The notes: generated from the letters alone by a model not told the origin. Shown: positions 6,945 to 16,963, numbered from the stretch's first letter. The stretch: 35,739 bases of DNA from Candidatus Shapirobacteria bacterium (GCA_003250375.1 QKGR01000049.1:1-35739); one strand, 5' to 3'. Numbers and translations are program-made.

Positions 6945-8837
6945 CTATAAATTTAGAAGATAAAGTTTTTGATCCTGACAAAGAAGATAGATTTTACTGG
7001 CGTCGGGAGAAAAAGTCATGTCGAGAATCTTTTTGTCGTTGAGATTGTAGCGGGCTTTGGAAGAGCCGTCTTTGCCATAAACATAGACAATGTTTGAGTC
7101 GTCGAAGAAAGCTAGAAGTTCGGATTCGGCAGTGGTAATAAGGCCTTTGGCAGTGGAAGTGGTGACATCGGTGGGTTGTTTGAACTGATCAGCCTGCCCT
7201 CGAAGATAAGGGGTGATTTTGGCGTCGGAAGTAAGGGTCCAAATTTTGCCATTGATGGCAATTGAAGAAACATTAGAAGGAAAGTCCTTGTCGTCCTGAA
7301 TCCAATTTTGGGAAGAAAATCCGGAAGAGTTAGGAGTAAGCTTCCAAATGGTATTAGTATCGAGTAAGTAGAGGGAGCCGTTCCAAATGGCCATGTCCTG
7401 AATTGAAGAATGGTCGGCAATGGATGAGAGTTTGAATTTTTCGGTAAGTTTGGAAGAAGAAATAAGCTGAATGTCCGAGGAGGAAAGACCGTAAATGCCC
7501 GATTGATCGGAAACAATGTGGGTAAGATTGGAAATGGATGGATCGTTGGAATAGTTTTGGTGTGATTTTTGGGAAAGATTGAGAGTATCAAGATGAGATT
7601 TGGAAGAGTCGAGTAAATACAAATCGTTGCCATTGAGAGCAATTTGGGAATAATTGGGGTTGTCGGTAATTAGGTTTAATTCAAAAAAGGCAGTGGCGGA
7701 TTCGACAGTGGAGGAACCTGTCTGGGAGAGTAATTGGGAAATTTGAGATTGATAATCGCCAAGGTCGGTGCTGAGACCGATGTTTTTCATTTGATCTAAA
7801 ATTTCTTGGGATTGAGTAGCCAAATCTTTGGCGGAATTGAGGTCGAGTGAACGAATAGTGTTGGCATCGGTGAGCTTGGCTTCGAGACTTTGGCGGAGAG
7901 TGTCGAATTGATTATTTTTTTGTGTTTCAAGGCGCTTTTGATAGCCAAAGTAAACGCTAAAAGAAAGGGCTAAAAGAAGGACGACGGCAATGATGCGATT
8001 GTATTTGCGGCGACGGGAGACAGTTTGGAGGGTGGAAGGATTGATGGTGTCGGAGGATTGGGGGCGGAGATGGGAAAGGAGTGACTGAAGAGTTTTTTTG
8101 GATCCGAGAGTAGGAGTGTGGATGATGGGGATGGGTGAAGGGGCAATGGGGCTTGGTGAAATGGGAAAGGGAGGGACGATGGTCTGAGGAATAGTTTGGG
8201 ATTCAATTTGTTTTTGGGGTAGGTCGTCATCATCGAAGGCTTGGATGAGAGCAGCAGAGCTTTCAGCTTCGGCTGAAGAGGAATACAGGAGAGAAAGAAG
8301 ATTTTCTTCAATTGATTGAATTTTGGTGGAATCGAGAGCAATTTTGAGGGCATCCCAGGTGATTTCCTTGATAAAGTCGTTGGTAGTAAGAAGAATAGAA
8401 TCGGAGTCCTGGAGAGGACCGGAAATAATTTTGGCTTCGTGGCCATAATTTTCGATAATGTTGGCAATTTTCCCAGACCTGACTAGGTGGACAGCGCCGG
8501 AGCCGGTGATGGTAGTGAATAATTTGTTCTGATGGACTACAGCGACGATGATAGTGAAACGAGTGTCCTGAGGGAGGCTAAGACTATCGACAGCATTGGT
8601 TAAATTGGTGGAAATACTAGTAAATTCAGAAGAGTAATAATTATTGGTGATTGATTCGATAAGATCGTGGCCAAGTTGAGTAAGAGAGGTGGGAGAAGTG
8701 GAGCTAGTTAGAGAAATGAGCCCAAAAAGATGGCCTTTGAGCGCAAAAACATTGCGATCGTCGGGTTCATTCTCCCAAAATTGGGACCAGGAAGTATCAG
8801 AAGTTCGGCCGATAAAAGACCTACACTGGAAATGCAT
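6945..8837 (-). CDS. Large protein: N-terminal PP2C-like region, single TM, C-terminal propeller-like region
   Basis: 630 aa; N-term pattern FTIIVAVVHQNKLFTTITGSGAVHLVRSGKI.., TM IIAVVLLLALSFSVYFGY, repeated (NDLYLLD/GSLYLLD/KIWTLT/KIYLLCQDQKLYLLNL) blade-like motifs. Confidence 0.6.
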   Translation of the reverse strand: MHFQCRSFIGRTSDTSWSQFWENEPDDRNVFALKGHLFGLISLTSSTSPTSLTQLGHDLIESITNNYYSSEFTSISTNLTNAVDSLSLPQDTRFTIIVAVVHQNKLFTTITGSGAVHLVRSGKIANIIENYGHEAKIISGPLQDSDSILLTTNDFIKEITWDALKIALDSTKIQSIEENLLSLLYSSSAEAESSAALIQAFDDDDLPQKQIESQTIPQTIVPPFPISPSPIAPSPIPIIHTPTLGSKKTLQSLLSHLRPQSSDTINPSTLQTVSRRRKYNRIIAVVLLLALSFSVYFGYQKRLETQKNNQFDTLRQSLEAKLTDANTIRSLDLNSAKDLATQSQEILDQMKNIGLSTDLGDYQSQISQLLSQTGSSTVESATAFFELNLITDNPNYSQIALNGNDLYLLDSSKSHLDTLNLSQKSHQNYSNDPSISNLTHIVSDQSGIYGLSSSDIQLISSSKLTEKFKLSSIADHSSIQDMAIWNGSLYLLDTNTIWKLTPNSSGFSSQNWIQDDKDFPSNVSSIAINGKIWTLTSDAKITPYLRGQADQFKQPTDVTTSTAKGLITTAESELLAFFDDSNIVYVYGKDGSSKARYNLNDKKILDMTFSPDASKIYLLCQDQKLYLLNL

Positions 8838-8849
8838 TAATTAATCTTA

Positions 8850-9068
8850 CTATAAAACTATGTAGGTGACGAAGATAAGAAAGAAAGCGAAGATGGCGTG
8901 AATGTAGGAAAAGGTAATTATGATGGAATTAAACTTATCGTAAACATTCTTGGACATGGTGGTAGTTTGTTTGACGACAACGAGTGAAAAGATGAAATAT
9001 ATTATGGCACCAAGGACAAAAAAGATTTTAAAAGCGAGTAAAAGAAGATTGTTTAAGTCGATATTCAT
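8850..9068 (-). CDS. Small two-TM membrane protein
   Basis: 72 aa with two hydrophobic segments; adjoins the next gene. Confidence 0.55.
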   Translation of the reverse strand: MNIDLNNLLLLAFKIFFVLGAIIYFIFSLVVVKQTTTMSKNVYDKFNSIIITFSYIHAIFAFFLIFVTYIVL

Positions 9069-9850
9069 TAGCGGACCCTCCCTTCGAGAGCTTCTTGCTC
9101 TTCTTCTTGGCGTAATTGCTGAAGAACTTTAATAATTTTTTGAGGATTGGGTGCGTTTTCGAATTGAATTTCGGGAACTTCGGAAGCCGTCTGGATAAAA
9201 ATAGTGCCGTAATTGAGCATGGTTTGGGCGACGCCGGTAACTTGAGAAGTAACATCCTGAATGGCATCGAGCTTGGCTTCGGAAAATCGTTTGTTGAGAA
9301 GATTGTTGAAGTCGATGTCGATTACCCTCTCGTCGGTGATGATGTAGACATTAAAATACCAAGTGATGGCTTTTTCGAAAGCAAAGGCAAAAGTAATTAG
9401 GTACCAAAAAAGAACGGCGACGAGGAAATAATTGGTTGGAAGAAATTCAAAAACAGGAACATAGCTAAGTAGTGTGGGTAGAAGGGCCATAACAAAGGCA
9501 GTAAGAACCCATTTGACATTGGAAAACCAATGTTGACGGAGAACTAAAATTATTTCTTCTTCTTCGTCTCTTTCGCCAAAGGTAAAAACTTTGGGACGAA
9601 CTAAGAATGAAGAAAGCGGATGACGAGTGTGGCCGAGAGTGTCGTAGACTCGTTGGCGAATGTCGGTAGTGAAAGTTTTTTGGGGTTTGGAAGTTGTTTG
9701 CTGGTCGGAAAGAAGGGTTTTGGTGACTTTTTTGACTTTCTTTGGCTTTGGAGATGAAGGAGTGGGCACAACTGGCTTGGTTTCCGGAGTTGGGACTTGG
9801 TTGAAATCGTCGTCTGGGGCGACATTATCTAAATTTGTAGATCTTGGCAT
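9068..9850 (-). CDS. bPH2/YdbS-like PH-domain membrane protein
   Basis: Two TMs followed by FNVYIITDERVIDIDFNNLLNKRFSEAKLDAIQDVTSQVTGVAQTMLNYGTIFIQTA. Confidence 0.75.
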   Translation of the reverse strand: MPRSTNLDNVAPDDDFNQVPTPETKPVVPTPSSPKPKKVKKVTKTLLSDQQTTSKPQKTFTTDIRQRVYDTLGHTRHPLSSFLVRPKVFTFGERDEEEEIILVLRQHWFSNVKWVLTAFVMALLPTLLSYVPVFEFLPTNYFLVAVLFWYLITFAFAFEKAITWYFNVYIITDERVIDIDFNNLLNKRFSEAKLDAIQDVTSQVTGVAQTMLNYGTIFIQTASEVPEIQFENAPNPQKIIKVLQQLRQEEEQEALEGRVR

Positions 9851-9894
9851 ATGAGTATTTTAGCAAATAATTAATAAACATAGACAAAATACAT

Positions 9895-10404
9895 TTATTT
9901 AATGATTTGATTGGCTGTTAATAAATTGGCAAGCTGAAAGGCTAATAATGCAGAGGTGGCGCGTTTGGGGAGACGGAAGAATAGTTGCTGGGTGGATAAT
10001 TTGTGCTGATTGATGTGATTTTGAATTGAGTAGGCCATGAAATTACAGTTGTAAGTACCCATAAATTCGCTGATTTGAAAATTAGAGGAGTCGACCAAAT
10101 CGAGAGTTGGAAGAGAAAGTTCGAGTTTGAATGGAGAGAATTCATAAATGGGTTGATGACCATAGCGGTTGGTGGCAATAGTTTCGATGGAAATTTTTTG
10201 GAGGCGATCTCCCCCGTCGCCAAGTCCGATGATTAGATCGTAAGAATCATTGGGAATATATTTTTGGAAAAAGGTACGAGGATGGCCGAAGATAGTTTGA
10301 TAGCGAATGTTTTGAAAATTATTGATTTGTTTTTGAAGATCGGAAAAAGTTCGGCGAGAAATGTTGGTGCCCCAGGGATTGGAAAAGGCATAGAGGAGGA
10401 TCAA
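9895..10404 (-). CDS. Pyroglutamyl-peptidase (C15)-like protein
   Basis: 169 aa; YDLIIGLGDGG.., ISEFMGTYNCNFMAYSIQNHI resembles the C15 Cys motif (GTYVCN). Confidence 0.55.
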   Translation of the reverse strand: MILLYAFSNPWGTNISRRTFSDLQKQINNFQNIRYQTIFGHPRTFFQKYIPNDSYDLIIGLGDGGDRLQKISIETIATNRYGHQPIYEFSPFKLELSLPTLDLVDSSNFQISEFMGTYNCNFMAYSIQNHINQHKLSTQQLFFRLPKRATSALLAFQLANLLTANQIIK

Positions 10405-12123
10405 TTATTTTTTGACTATATTAAATAATGATGACTTGGCGGAGATGCCGCCGGGGGCACGAAGAGTGAAGATTTCCTTGAAAGCATCGCCATCGAAAGC
10501 GTAATCACCTTTGTCGGTGGAGACTCGGACTTTTTGAGTAACACCTGAAGTGGAATAATCGACCGAAACAGAATTGATTGAGGAAATGGCGCCGCCTTTG
10601 TCGTTCATTTGGCGAGCAAGCTCGTCTTTGGACCAGGCATCGGCATCTTTACTAAAACAACCACCAGTGTCGTACTGAGAGAGATGAGATGAATCGCCAG
10701 TTTTTTGATAGTAAACTTGAGCATTTATAATGTCGGCAAATTCAGATTGTGTCAACCATGGATGGGAGCGACCACAAGCTCGACCATCGCGAAGTTTGTA
10801 CCAGGCTTTGTAGAACCAGGAGGAGCCAGCCTGACGTTCGTAGGCATCGTTGGGCCAACAGGACTGACTACCACAAGAAGTGTCCCAAATTTGGGGAGTG
10901 GAGTGGCCTTGGGCGGTGTAGCCGTAGATGGCGCCGCCGGAAGTGGAAGCATACATGGTGGAGAAAATATTGCCGGTTTTGTTGGACTTGATAACCATGC
11001 CTCGAGTGTCTTCGACGGCTTGTTTCCAACGGCCAGGATTTTGGTATTTGGAAGTTTTGTAAACTTGGCAGGCTTCGGTGACACAGATGGTACCCGAACG
11101 CATGTTGGTGGAATTGAGAGCATAAGTACGGGCAGCGATGGCTTGAGCTTTGAGAGCTTCGTAGCCACCTTTGTCGGCCCAGGAGGCAGGCATTTCGGCA
11201 ATACCAAGAAGATAGTTTTCTTCAAAATTAAGTTCACCAACGGTGGTTTTGATATTACCGGAGGTGTCGATTTTTTCGATGCGAATGTCGCCATAGTAGG
11301 CTTTGAGGATAGCTTCGTAATTTTGACCAGCCTGAGAACGACCAAGAGCACCAAACTGACTCATACCTTTACGATGGGGAGCGCCAAAGGAAAAGACGGC
11401 AAAAGCAGGAGAAAAACCTGGGTTGTAGTCGGAGCGAGAGGCGGGGTCGTCGGAGGAAGAAACATCACCAACGGAGGTGTTGAACATAGCCGTTTTTTCG
11501 GCAATTAAAGCTTGCTGCTTGGCAGATAATTCTTTTTTGTAATCTTCGGCTTTTTTGATTTCGGTGGCCAGGTAGCCAAAGCGTTTTTCCATGTCGGCTT
11601 TGAGAGCGGCAAGCTTTACTTTATCGGCTTCGAGTTTTTCCTTATTTTTCGATAATGAATTAATATCTTGAGCAAATTGATTGATCATTTCCTTATCCTG
11701 GGACATGATGGATTGATACCAGGTGTAGAGGCGAATGAGCTGGGAACTTTCGTTGTTGGAAAGAAAAATCATGAGAGGATTAAATTTTTTAGTGTTGATG
11801 TAATAGCGGCGAAGACGCTCATCGAGAAGAGTCTTTTGAACCTCAAGATCGGCTTCTTTGTCAATGATTCGAGTACCAAGATCGGAGATTTGTTTTTCGG
11901 TTTTAGAAATAGATGATTTGGCAGAAGAAATTTTGGATTGGAGCTGGGATGATTCTGATTTGAGAGGTGCGAGGGATTTTTCCAATTCTTCGATTTGCTT
12001 GCTAATATCGGAGATTTCTTCATCGATAGTTTTGGCATAAGAAATCGATTCAAGATTCAAGAAGCATGAAGCAAAGATAAAACAAGAAAAACAAATTGAG
12101 AAAATAAAAAGTTTACGAAACAC
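10405..12123 (-). CDS. SpoIID/LytB-domain protein with N-terminal coiled coil
   Basis: Signal-like N-term, long coiled coil, FSFGAPHRKGMSQFGALGRSQAGQNYEAILKAYYGDI and GYEALKAQAIAARTYAL SpoIID motifs. Confidence 0.85.
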   Translation of the reverse strand: MFRKLFIFSICFSCFIFASCFLNLESISYAKTIDEEISDISKQIEELEKSLAPLKSESSQLQSKISSAKSSISKTEKQISDLGTRIIDKEADLEVQKTLLDERLRRYYINTKKFNPLMIFLSNNESSQLIRLYTWYQSIMSQDKEMINQFAQDINSLSKNKEKLEADKVKLAALKADMEKRFGYLATEIKKAEDYKKELSAKQQALIAEKTAMFNTSVGDVSSSDDPASRSDYNPGFSPAFAVFSFGAPHRKGMSQFGALGRSQAGQNYEAILKAYYGDIRIEKIDTSGNIKTTVGELNFEENYLLGIAEMPASWADKGGYEALKAQAIAARTYALNSTNMRSGTICVTEACQVYKTSKYQNPGRWKQAVEDTRGMVIKSNKTGNIFSTMYASTSGGAIYGYTAQGHSTPQIWDTSCGSQSCWPNDAYERQAGSSWFYKAWYKLRDGRACGRSHPWLTQSEFADIINAQVYYQKTGDSSHLSQYDTGGCFSKDADAWSKDELARQMNDKGGAISSINSVSVDYSTSGVTQKVRVSTDKGDYAFDGDAFKEIFTLRAPGGISAKSSLFNIVKK

Positions 12124-12241
12124 TTATATAGTTTACCAGTTTGTCAGATTATCAGTTTGTCAGAAATACGGCAACTCAGAGAGATAAACTGGGGGGATTA
12201 TTGCTATAGATATGATAGGTGGATGTTGTTATAATATGGGC

Positions 12242-12628
12242 ATGTTGAGACGAAAATTTATGAGTTTTTGGGGAAGTATGGCGACTTTGTGGGTGATGGC
12301 AACCAACACAGTTTGGGCAGCAAATCCATTTTGTACAAGCGGAGGAAGTATTGGAGTGGATACTGCTTTGGGATGTGTACCAGTGGAAATAAAAGCATTT
12401 GTAACCTGGCTTTTGCCTAAGCTTTTTGGAATAGTGGGAGGAATTTCGTTTTTGTTGATGGTGTATGGATTTATTTTGATGACAACTTCTCAGGGCGATC
12501 CAAAGGCGGTACAAGGAGCAAAAGAAACAATTACTTCGGCTATTAGCGGATTACTATTGTCCATATTTTCCCTATTTATACTGAGATTAATTATGGTTGA
12601 TATATTACATATTCCAGGAATTAATTAA
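12242..12628 (+). CDS. VirB2/TrbC pilin-like small membrane protein
   Basis: MLRRKFMSFWG... two hydrophobic segments around FILMTTSQGDPKAVQGAKETITSAISGLLL; TATAAT ends at 12235 so ATG 12242 is favoured over the ORF-track start. Confidence 0.6.
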   Translation: MLRRKFMSFWGSMATLWVMATNTVWAANPFCTSGGSIGVDTALGCVPVEIKAFVTWLLPKLFGIVGGISFLLMVYGFILMTTSQGDPKAVQGAKETITSAISGLLLSIFSLFILRLIMVDILHIPGIN

Positions 12629-12629
12629 A

Positions 12630-12920
12630 ATGGCAGTAACACTCCCCGATTATTCAGGTACAGGATTTAAATTTAGCGGTGCGACATTGGGCAGCGTGGT
12701 GTCGGCTTTGTTGCCATACGTGTATGTGTTTGCAGGACTGGCATTGCTAATTATGTTGATTTGGGGTGGAATTACTTTGATGACAGCAGCCGGAGACCCT
12801 GGAAAAACGAAGGATGGATATGGAAAAATTACGGCAGGACTAATTGGATTTGCAATAATTTTCGTGGCCTATTTTGTGGCTCAGATTTTGGAAGTAGTGC
12901 TAATGATTAAGATACTTTAA
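12630..12920 (+). CDS. VirB2/TrbC pilin-like small membrane protein, second copy
   Basis: MAVTLPDYSG... IMLIWGGITLMTAAGDPGKTKDGYGKITAGLIGFAIIFVAYF; same architecture as the preceding ORF. Confidence 0.6.
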   Translation: MAVTLPDYSGTGFKFSGATLGSVVSALLPYVYVFAGLALLIMLIWGGITLMTAAGDPGKTKDGYGKITAGLIGFAIIFVAYFVAQILEVVLMIKIL

Positions 12921-12922
12921 GA

Positions 12923-14269
12923 ATGAAGAGAAAGTGGCCACTAATAATATTGGGAGTGGTGACACTAATGTTGTTTAGATTTTATTTTAGTTTGAAGTAT
13001 TTCCATGTGGATATTTGGAGTAATGCGGCTTGGGGCGAGTGGATAGCCAATAATGGGAGTAAAGATTTTTTTTACAATAATGTGTGGGTGTACTCGTGGC
13101 CAACACAGCTACCTTTGATTAATTTAATTTATAGTTGGTGTTTTGATTTGGGAAGATATTTGTTGATTGATTTTATAAGACTGGGAAATTTGATGGAGAA
13201 ACTGGGAGTGGGAGCTGGGGTTTTGAATGAATATGGCAAATTTGTGACTTTTATGGGGAGCAAATATAGCGATGAAATTCCATTTCAGAATGTATTTTTG
13301 TTTTCGATAAAATTAATTCCGATAATAACAGATTTGATAATTGCTGGAATAATAGGGTTAATTGGCAAAGATAAAAAGGGGTGGCTCTGGGGTTTGCTGT
13401 ACCTTGGATCCCCTTTTGCTTGGTACACTTCGGCTTTTTGGGGACAGTACGACCAACTATCTTTCTTGATGTTATTGTTGTCGATTTTGACTTTGAAAAA
13501 ATTTAGAATCTTGTCGCCGATATTTATGTCGCTGTCGTTGGGAGTGAAGCCGACGAGTGCGATTTTTATTCCGTTTTATTTGTTGATGATGTGGGAGGAA
13601 AGAAAATTTTGGAAAGAATATTTGCTGGGAGGGGTATTGGGGCTGGGAGTTAATTTGTATTGGGTGGGATTGTTTTCCAAAGAGGAAAGCTTGATTAATT
13701 TTATTAGAGGGAGGTTGTGGTCGATGGTGATTGATAAATCGGAGCCGAGAGTGACAGTAAATTCATATAATTTTTGGCATTTATTTCTGGGAGATAAGGC
13801 AGCCAACCCAAATGAGTTTTTCTTATTCCTGCCATACAAAATTTGGGGATTGATAGGCATGATTTGGGCAAACATAGTGGGGATAAAAATTTATAGGAGT
13901 AAAAACCCTTTGGTACTTCGTACCACCTTTCCCTTCACAGGGCACAACGAAAACGTATGGGCAGCGTTGTCGGTTGTAGGAATTGGATGCTGGCTTTTTG
14001 GGATGAATATGTTGGAAAGATACTTGTTTTCGGGAGTGGTGTTTGGATTGATTGGGTGTATTTTTTATAAAAAAATACGATGGCCAGTAATACTGATTAG
14101 TTTGATGTTTTTTGTGAATTTATATAAACATTGGTGGCAACCTGCATGGTTTGATTTGCTAAGAATTTTTCATGAAGAATATGGGTTGGCGTCGCAGATT
14201 TTGACTCCGATGATAATATTGGTGGCGTTTGGGTTTATGATTAAGAATCTGTATGACAAAAAAAGATAA
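12923..14269 (+). CDS. GT-C fold glycosyltransferase-like membrane protein
   Basis: 448 aa polytopic; SPFAWYTSAFWGQYDQLSFLMLLLSILTLKK motif typical of mannosyltransferase-like GT-C proteins; contains the repeat at 13902-13945. Confidence 0.7.
   Translation: MKRKWPLIILGVVTLMLFRFYFSLKYFHVDIWSNAAWGEWIANNGSKDFFYNNVWVYSWPTQLPLINLIYSWCFDLGRYLLIDFIRLGNLMEKLGVGAGVLNEYGKFVTFMGSKYSDEIPFQNVFLFSIKLIPIITDLIIAGIIGLIGKDKKGWLWGLLYLGSPFAWYTSAFWGQYDQLSFLMLLLSILTLKKFRILSPIFMSLSLGVKPTSAIFIPFYLLMMWEERKFWKEYLLGGVLGLGVNLYWVGLFSKEESLINFIRGRLWSMVIDKSEPRVTVNSYNFWHLFLGDKAANPNEFFLFLPYKIWGLIGMIWANIVGIKIYRSKNPLVLRTTFPFTGHNENVWAALSVVGIGCWLFGMNMLERYLFSGVVFGLIGCIFYKKIRWPVILISLMFFVNLYKHWWQPAWFDLLRIFHEEYGLASQILTPMIILVAFGFMIKNLYDKKR
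13902..13945 (+). repeat. Double-hairpin repeat copy A, in frame in the GT-C gene
   Basis: aaaaccctttggtacttcgtaccacctttcccttcacagggcac; near-identical to 18429-18474. GGTAC-TTC-GTACC and CCCT-TCAC-AGGG hairpins. Confidence 0.9.
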
Positions 14270-15899
14270 AATAATTTTGGGATTAATTGTGTTGTTGGCG
14301 CTAGTGTTGAGACTATGGCAGCTGGATAAATTTCCTTATGGATTTCATTTTGACGAGGCAAAAGCAGCGTGGAATGCAGTGTCGATTGGACTGACAGGAC
14401 AGGATGATCATGGGAATAAATTACCGATGTATTATGATTCTTTTGGTGATTTTAGGCCAACGGGAATAATTTATTTGATAATCCCATTTGTGTTGAGCTT
14501 AGGGAGAAGTGTGTGGGCAGTGCGACTACCAGTGGCGATAATTGGAGCTTTGAGCAGCTTGGGGATGTTTGTGCTGGCTGGCGAAGTGGCGAAGGAAAAG
14601 AAAATAAAGTTTGGATTGTGGGCGGCATTTTTTATGGCCATAAATCCGTGGCATGTTAGTGTGTCGAGAGCGACGAGCGAGGTGATTGTGGCAATGTTTT
14701 TGTTGATATTTGGGCTGTATTTTTTGATTAGAACTTTGAGAAGTAATTCTTGGAAATGGGGAATGGCAACTATTTTGACAATTTGCTTAAGTTACTTTTT
14801 TTACCATAGCATACGTATTTTAGCACCAATGTTTGGAGTGTTAACAGTGGCATATTTTGGTTTTAGTGAAAAAAATAAATTTAAAAAAATGATGTGGGCT
14901 TTGGGAGTAGTGGTGATTTTGGGAATTGCCTCGTCGGGACTAATGCTGGCACCGGAGGCAAGAGGAAGATTGTCGCAAGTGTCGTTGAAAAGTGATTTTC
15001 AAATTCTTTATGAAACTCAGAAAGGACCAAATGAGGATGGACCGAATAATGTGTTGGTGGCCAGAGCGTTTCACAATAAAATAACGGTATTACTCCGAAG
15101 ATTTGGAGAAGAATATTTTTCGTACTTGGGGACAGATTTTTTGGTGGGAAGAGCGGCAAAACCACAAAGATACATGACGACTAATTTTGGCTTAATTACC
15201 TATGTGGAATTGGCTTTATTGTTGATGGGAATTGCGGCTATGGTGACGAGAAAAGAATTAAAATGGGCGGGCTTGGCGATGCTATTGGCTCCCCTACCGG
15301 CAGCGGTGACGATGGAAGATGTGCCAAACATGCACAGGAGTATGATGATGGTGCCGTTTTTGGTGCTAATGATTGCCGGAGGGATGAGTTTGCTTGTGGA
15401 AAAATCGAATAAATTTATTGTACTAGTGTTGCTTGGAGGACTGGCGGCACATATGGTGTATTATTTGCATTTTTATTATAGTCATGGAAATTATGCACTG
15501 TCGGTGTACTCAAGAAATGGAGGTCTGATGGAATTGGGAAAGAAATTGGATGAGCTAAGAAAAGAGCATGATCGGGTAATTGTGACTAATTATTCGGATA
15601 ATCCTTATGCATGGTATGCCTATTTTAGCGGCAAGGATCCTGGTGAATTTAATAGTAAGTATAAGAAGAATGAGAATGGAATGTATGAATATGAAAATAT
15701 TGTATTTAGCAATGAGAGGTGCCCCACGAATTTTTTGAACGATGAGAAAACTAGGAGTAATTACAAGAATAGCCTGCTGATTAATGGTGAGGGATGTGAG
15801 GTAAATCCTGATTTGGTGAAGAAACTAGGATTGGTAAAGATTGACAATGTGGAAAGATTGGACGAATCGGAAGTGGCGGGAATTTGGGTGTATAAATAG
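14253..15899 (+). CDS. ArnT/PMT-like GT-C glycosyltransferase
   Basis: 548 aa; LRLWQLDKFPYGFHFDEAKAAWNAVSIGLTGQDDHGNKLPMYYDSFGDFRP.. N-terminal acidic loop pattern. Confidence 0.8.
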   Translation: MTKKDKIILGLIVLLALVLRLWQLDKFPYGFHFDEAKAAWNAVSIGLTGQDDHGNKLPMYYDSFGDFRPTGIIYLIIPFVLSLGRSVWAVRLPVAIIGALSSLGMFVLAGEVAKEKKIKFGLWAAFFMAINPWHVSVSRATSEVIVAMFLLIFGLYFLIRTLRSNSWKWGMATILTICLSYFFYHSIRILAPMFGVLTVAYFGFSEKNKFKKMMWALGVVVILGIASSGLMLAPEARGRLSQVSLKSDFQILYETQKGPNEDGPNNVLVARAFHNKITVLLRRFGEEYFSYLGTDFLVGRAAKPQRYMTTNFGLITYVELALLLMGIAAMVTRKELKWAGLAMLLAPLPAAVTMEDVPNMHRSMMMVPFLVLMIAGGMSLLVEKSNKFIVLVLLGGLAAHMVYYLHFYYSHGNYALSVYSRNGGLMELGKKLDELRKEHDRVIVTNYSDNPYAWYAYFSGKDPGEFNSKYKKNENGMYEYENIVFSNERCPTNFLNDEKTRSNYKNSLLINGEGCEVNPDLVKKLGLVKIDNVERLDESEVAGIWVYK

Positions 15900-15901
15900 A
15901 A

Positions 15902-16633
15902 TTATTTACCCATTCGGCGGTCGCGATCCTGGTACCAGAAAATGGCTTTCTCAATCTCTTCAGGTCCAAAATCGGGCCAAAGAACATCGGAAAAATAGAG
16001 TTCGGCGTAGGAAGATTGCCAAAGGAGAAAATTGCTGAGGCGTTTTTCGCCACCGGGTCGGATGATAAGATCAGGATCGGGCTGATCTTTGGTGTAAAGA
16101 TAGGATGAGATTAGTTCTTCAGTAATTTTATCGGAAGGAATTTTTTCATCGACAATGTGTTTGATGGCAGAAATAAGTTCATCGCGGCCGCCATAGTTGA
16201 GAGCGACGTTGCAGACGATTCTTTGATGGTCGACGACAACATCGAGAATGGTTTTGATAGCTGATTTGACCTTGGCAGGAAATTGTTTGTAATTTCCAAG
16301 AATAGAAAAACGAACTCCCGAACGAGCGTATTCGTCTTTTTTGTCTTTGACGATTTTAATTAGAAGATTAAATAATCCTTTAACTTCATCGAGACTTCTT
16401 TTGCGCCAATTTTCGGTAGACAAGGCATAAACAGTGATGTATTCGATGCCAATATTGCGACAATGATCGACGATGTTGTTGAGATTTTGAGCTCCAGCTT
16501 CGTGGCCTTTACCATCGGGTAGACCGTGTTGACGGGCCCAGCGGCGATTACCGTCCATAATAATAGCGATGTGCTTTGGGAGTTTGGTTTTGTCGATGTC
16601 AAGATTGGTGACAAAAGGAGAGTTAGTAGTCAT
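15902..16633 (-). CDS. uppS: Isoprenyl transferase (undecaprenyl diphosphate synthase)
   Basis: HIAIIMDGNRRWARQHGLPDGKGHEAGAQNLNNIVDHC..ITVYALSTENWRKR ... DLIIRPGGEKRLSNFLLWQSSYAELYF. Confidence 0.95.
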   Translation of the reverse strand: MTTNSPFVTNLDIDKTKLPKHIAIIMDGNRRWARQHGLPDGKGHEAGAQNLNNIVDHCRNIGIEYITVYALSTENWRKRSLDEVKGLFNLLIKIVKDKKDEYARSGVRFSILGNYKQFPAKVKSAIKTILDVVVDHQRIVCNVALNYGGRDELISAIKHIVDEKIPSDKITEELISSYLYTKDQPDPDLIIRPGGEKRLSNFLLWQSSYAELYFSDVLWPDFGPEEIEKAIFWYQDRDRRMGK

Positions 16634-16659
16634 GATATGTAAGTCGAGAGATTTTGGAA

Positions 16660-16863
16660 TTACCTGCGATTTAGCTCTGATACTGGTTTGGGGGATGGTT
16701 GTCGCTTTTGAAAACGATTAGGATCAGATGGGGTTCGTTCAATGACACCATACATAAGAGCCTGATTAATAAGTTCTTCGGGGGTTAATGTTCGGCAACC
16801 TAAAGATTTTGAATATTCCAAACCAGTAAAAGAACTTCCTTCAGAAGGGTTGAGTGTATTCAT
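16660..16863 (-). CDS. Small protein of unknown function
   Basis: 67 aa; TATAAT 9 nt upstream of the ATG on the minus strand. No recognised family. Confidence 0.45.
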   Translation of the reverse strand: MNTLNPSEGSSFTGLEYSKSLGCRTLTPEELINQALMYGVIERTPSDPNRFQKRQPSPKPVSELNRR

Positions 16864-16882
16864 TTAGGATACATTATAAACG

Positions 16883-16908
16883 AAAAAAATCCCGCCGAGA
16901 CGGGATTG
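16883..16908 (-). terminator. Rho-independent terminator downstream of the 16S rRNA
   Basis: Minus strand AATCCCG-TCTCGG-CGGGATTTTTTTCG: 7-bp stem followed by a T-run. Confidence 0.85.
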
Positions 16909-16927
16909 TTTTATTGAAATCTTTTTT

Positions 16928-16963
16928 GTGTAATCTTTAAGCCAGTATTGTTAGTACCAGAAA
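16928..16963 (-). other. 3' arm of pre-16S processing stem
   Basis: gtgtaatctttaagccagtattgttagtaccagaaa is nearly the reverse complement of 18635-18671. Confidence 0.85.

Noticed and set aside
10705-11508. 267-aa + strand ORF
   Set aside because: Shadow ORF opposite the well-supported SpoIID-domain gene; low-complexity composition.
6847-12170. Similar gtttgtcag...atcag strings at ~6850-6890 and ~12132-12165
   Set aside because: Short and AT-rich, loosely similar intergenic strings; not enough to call a repeat family.
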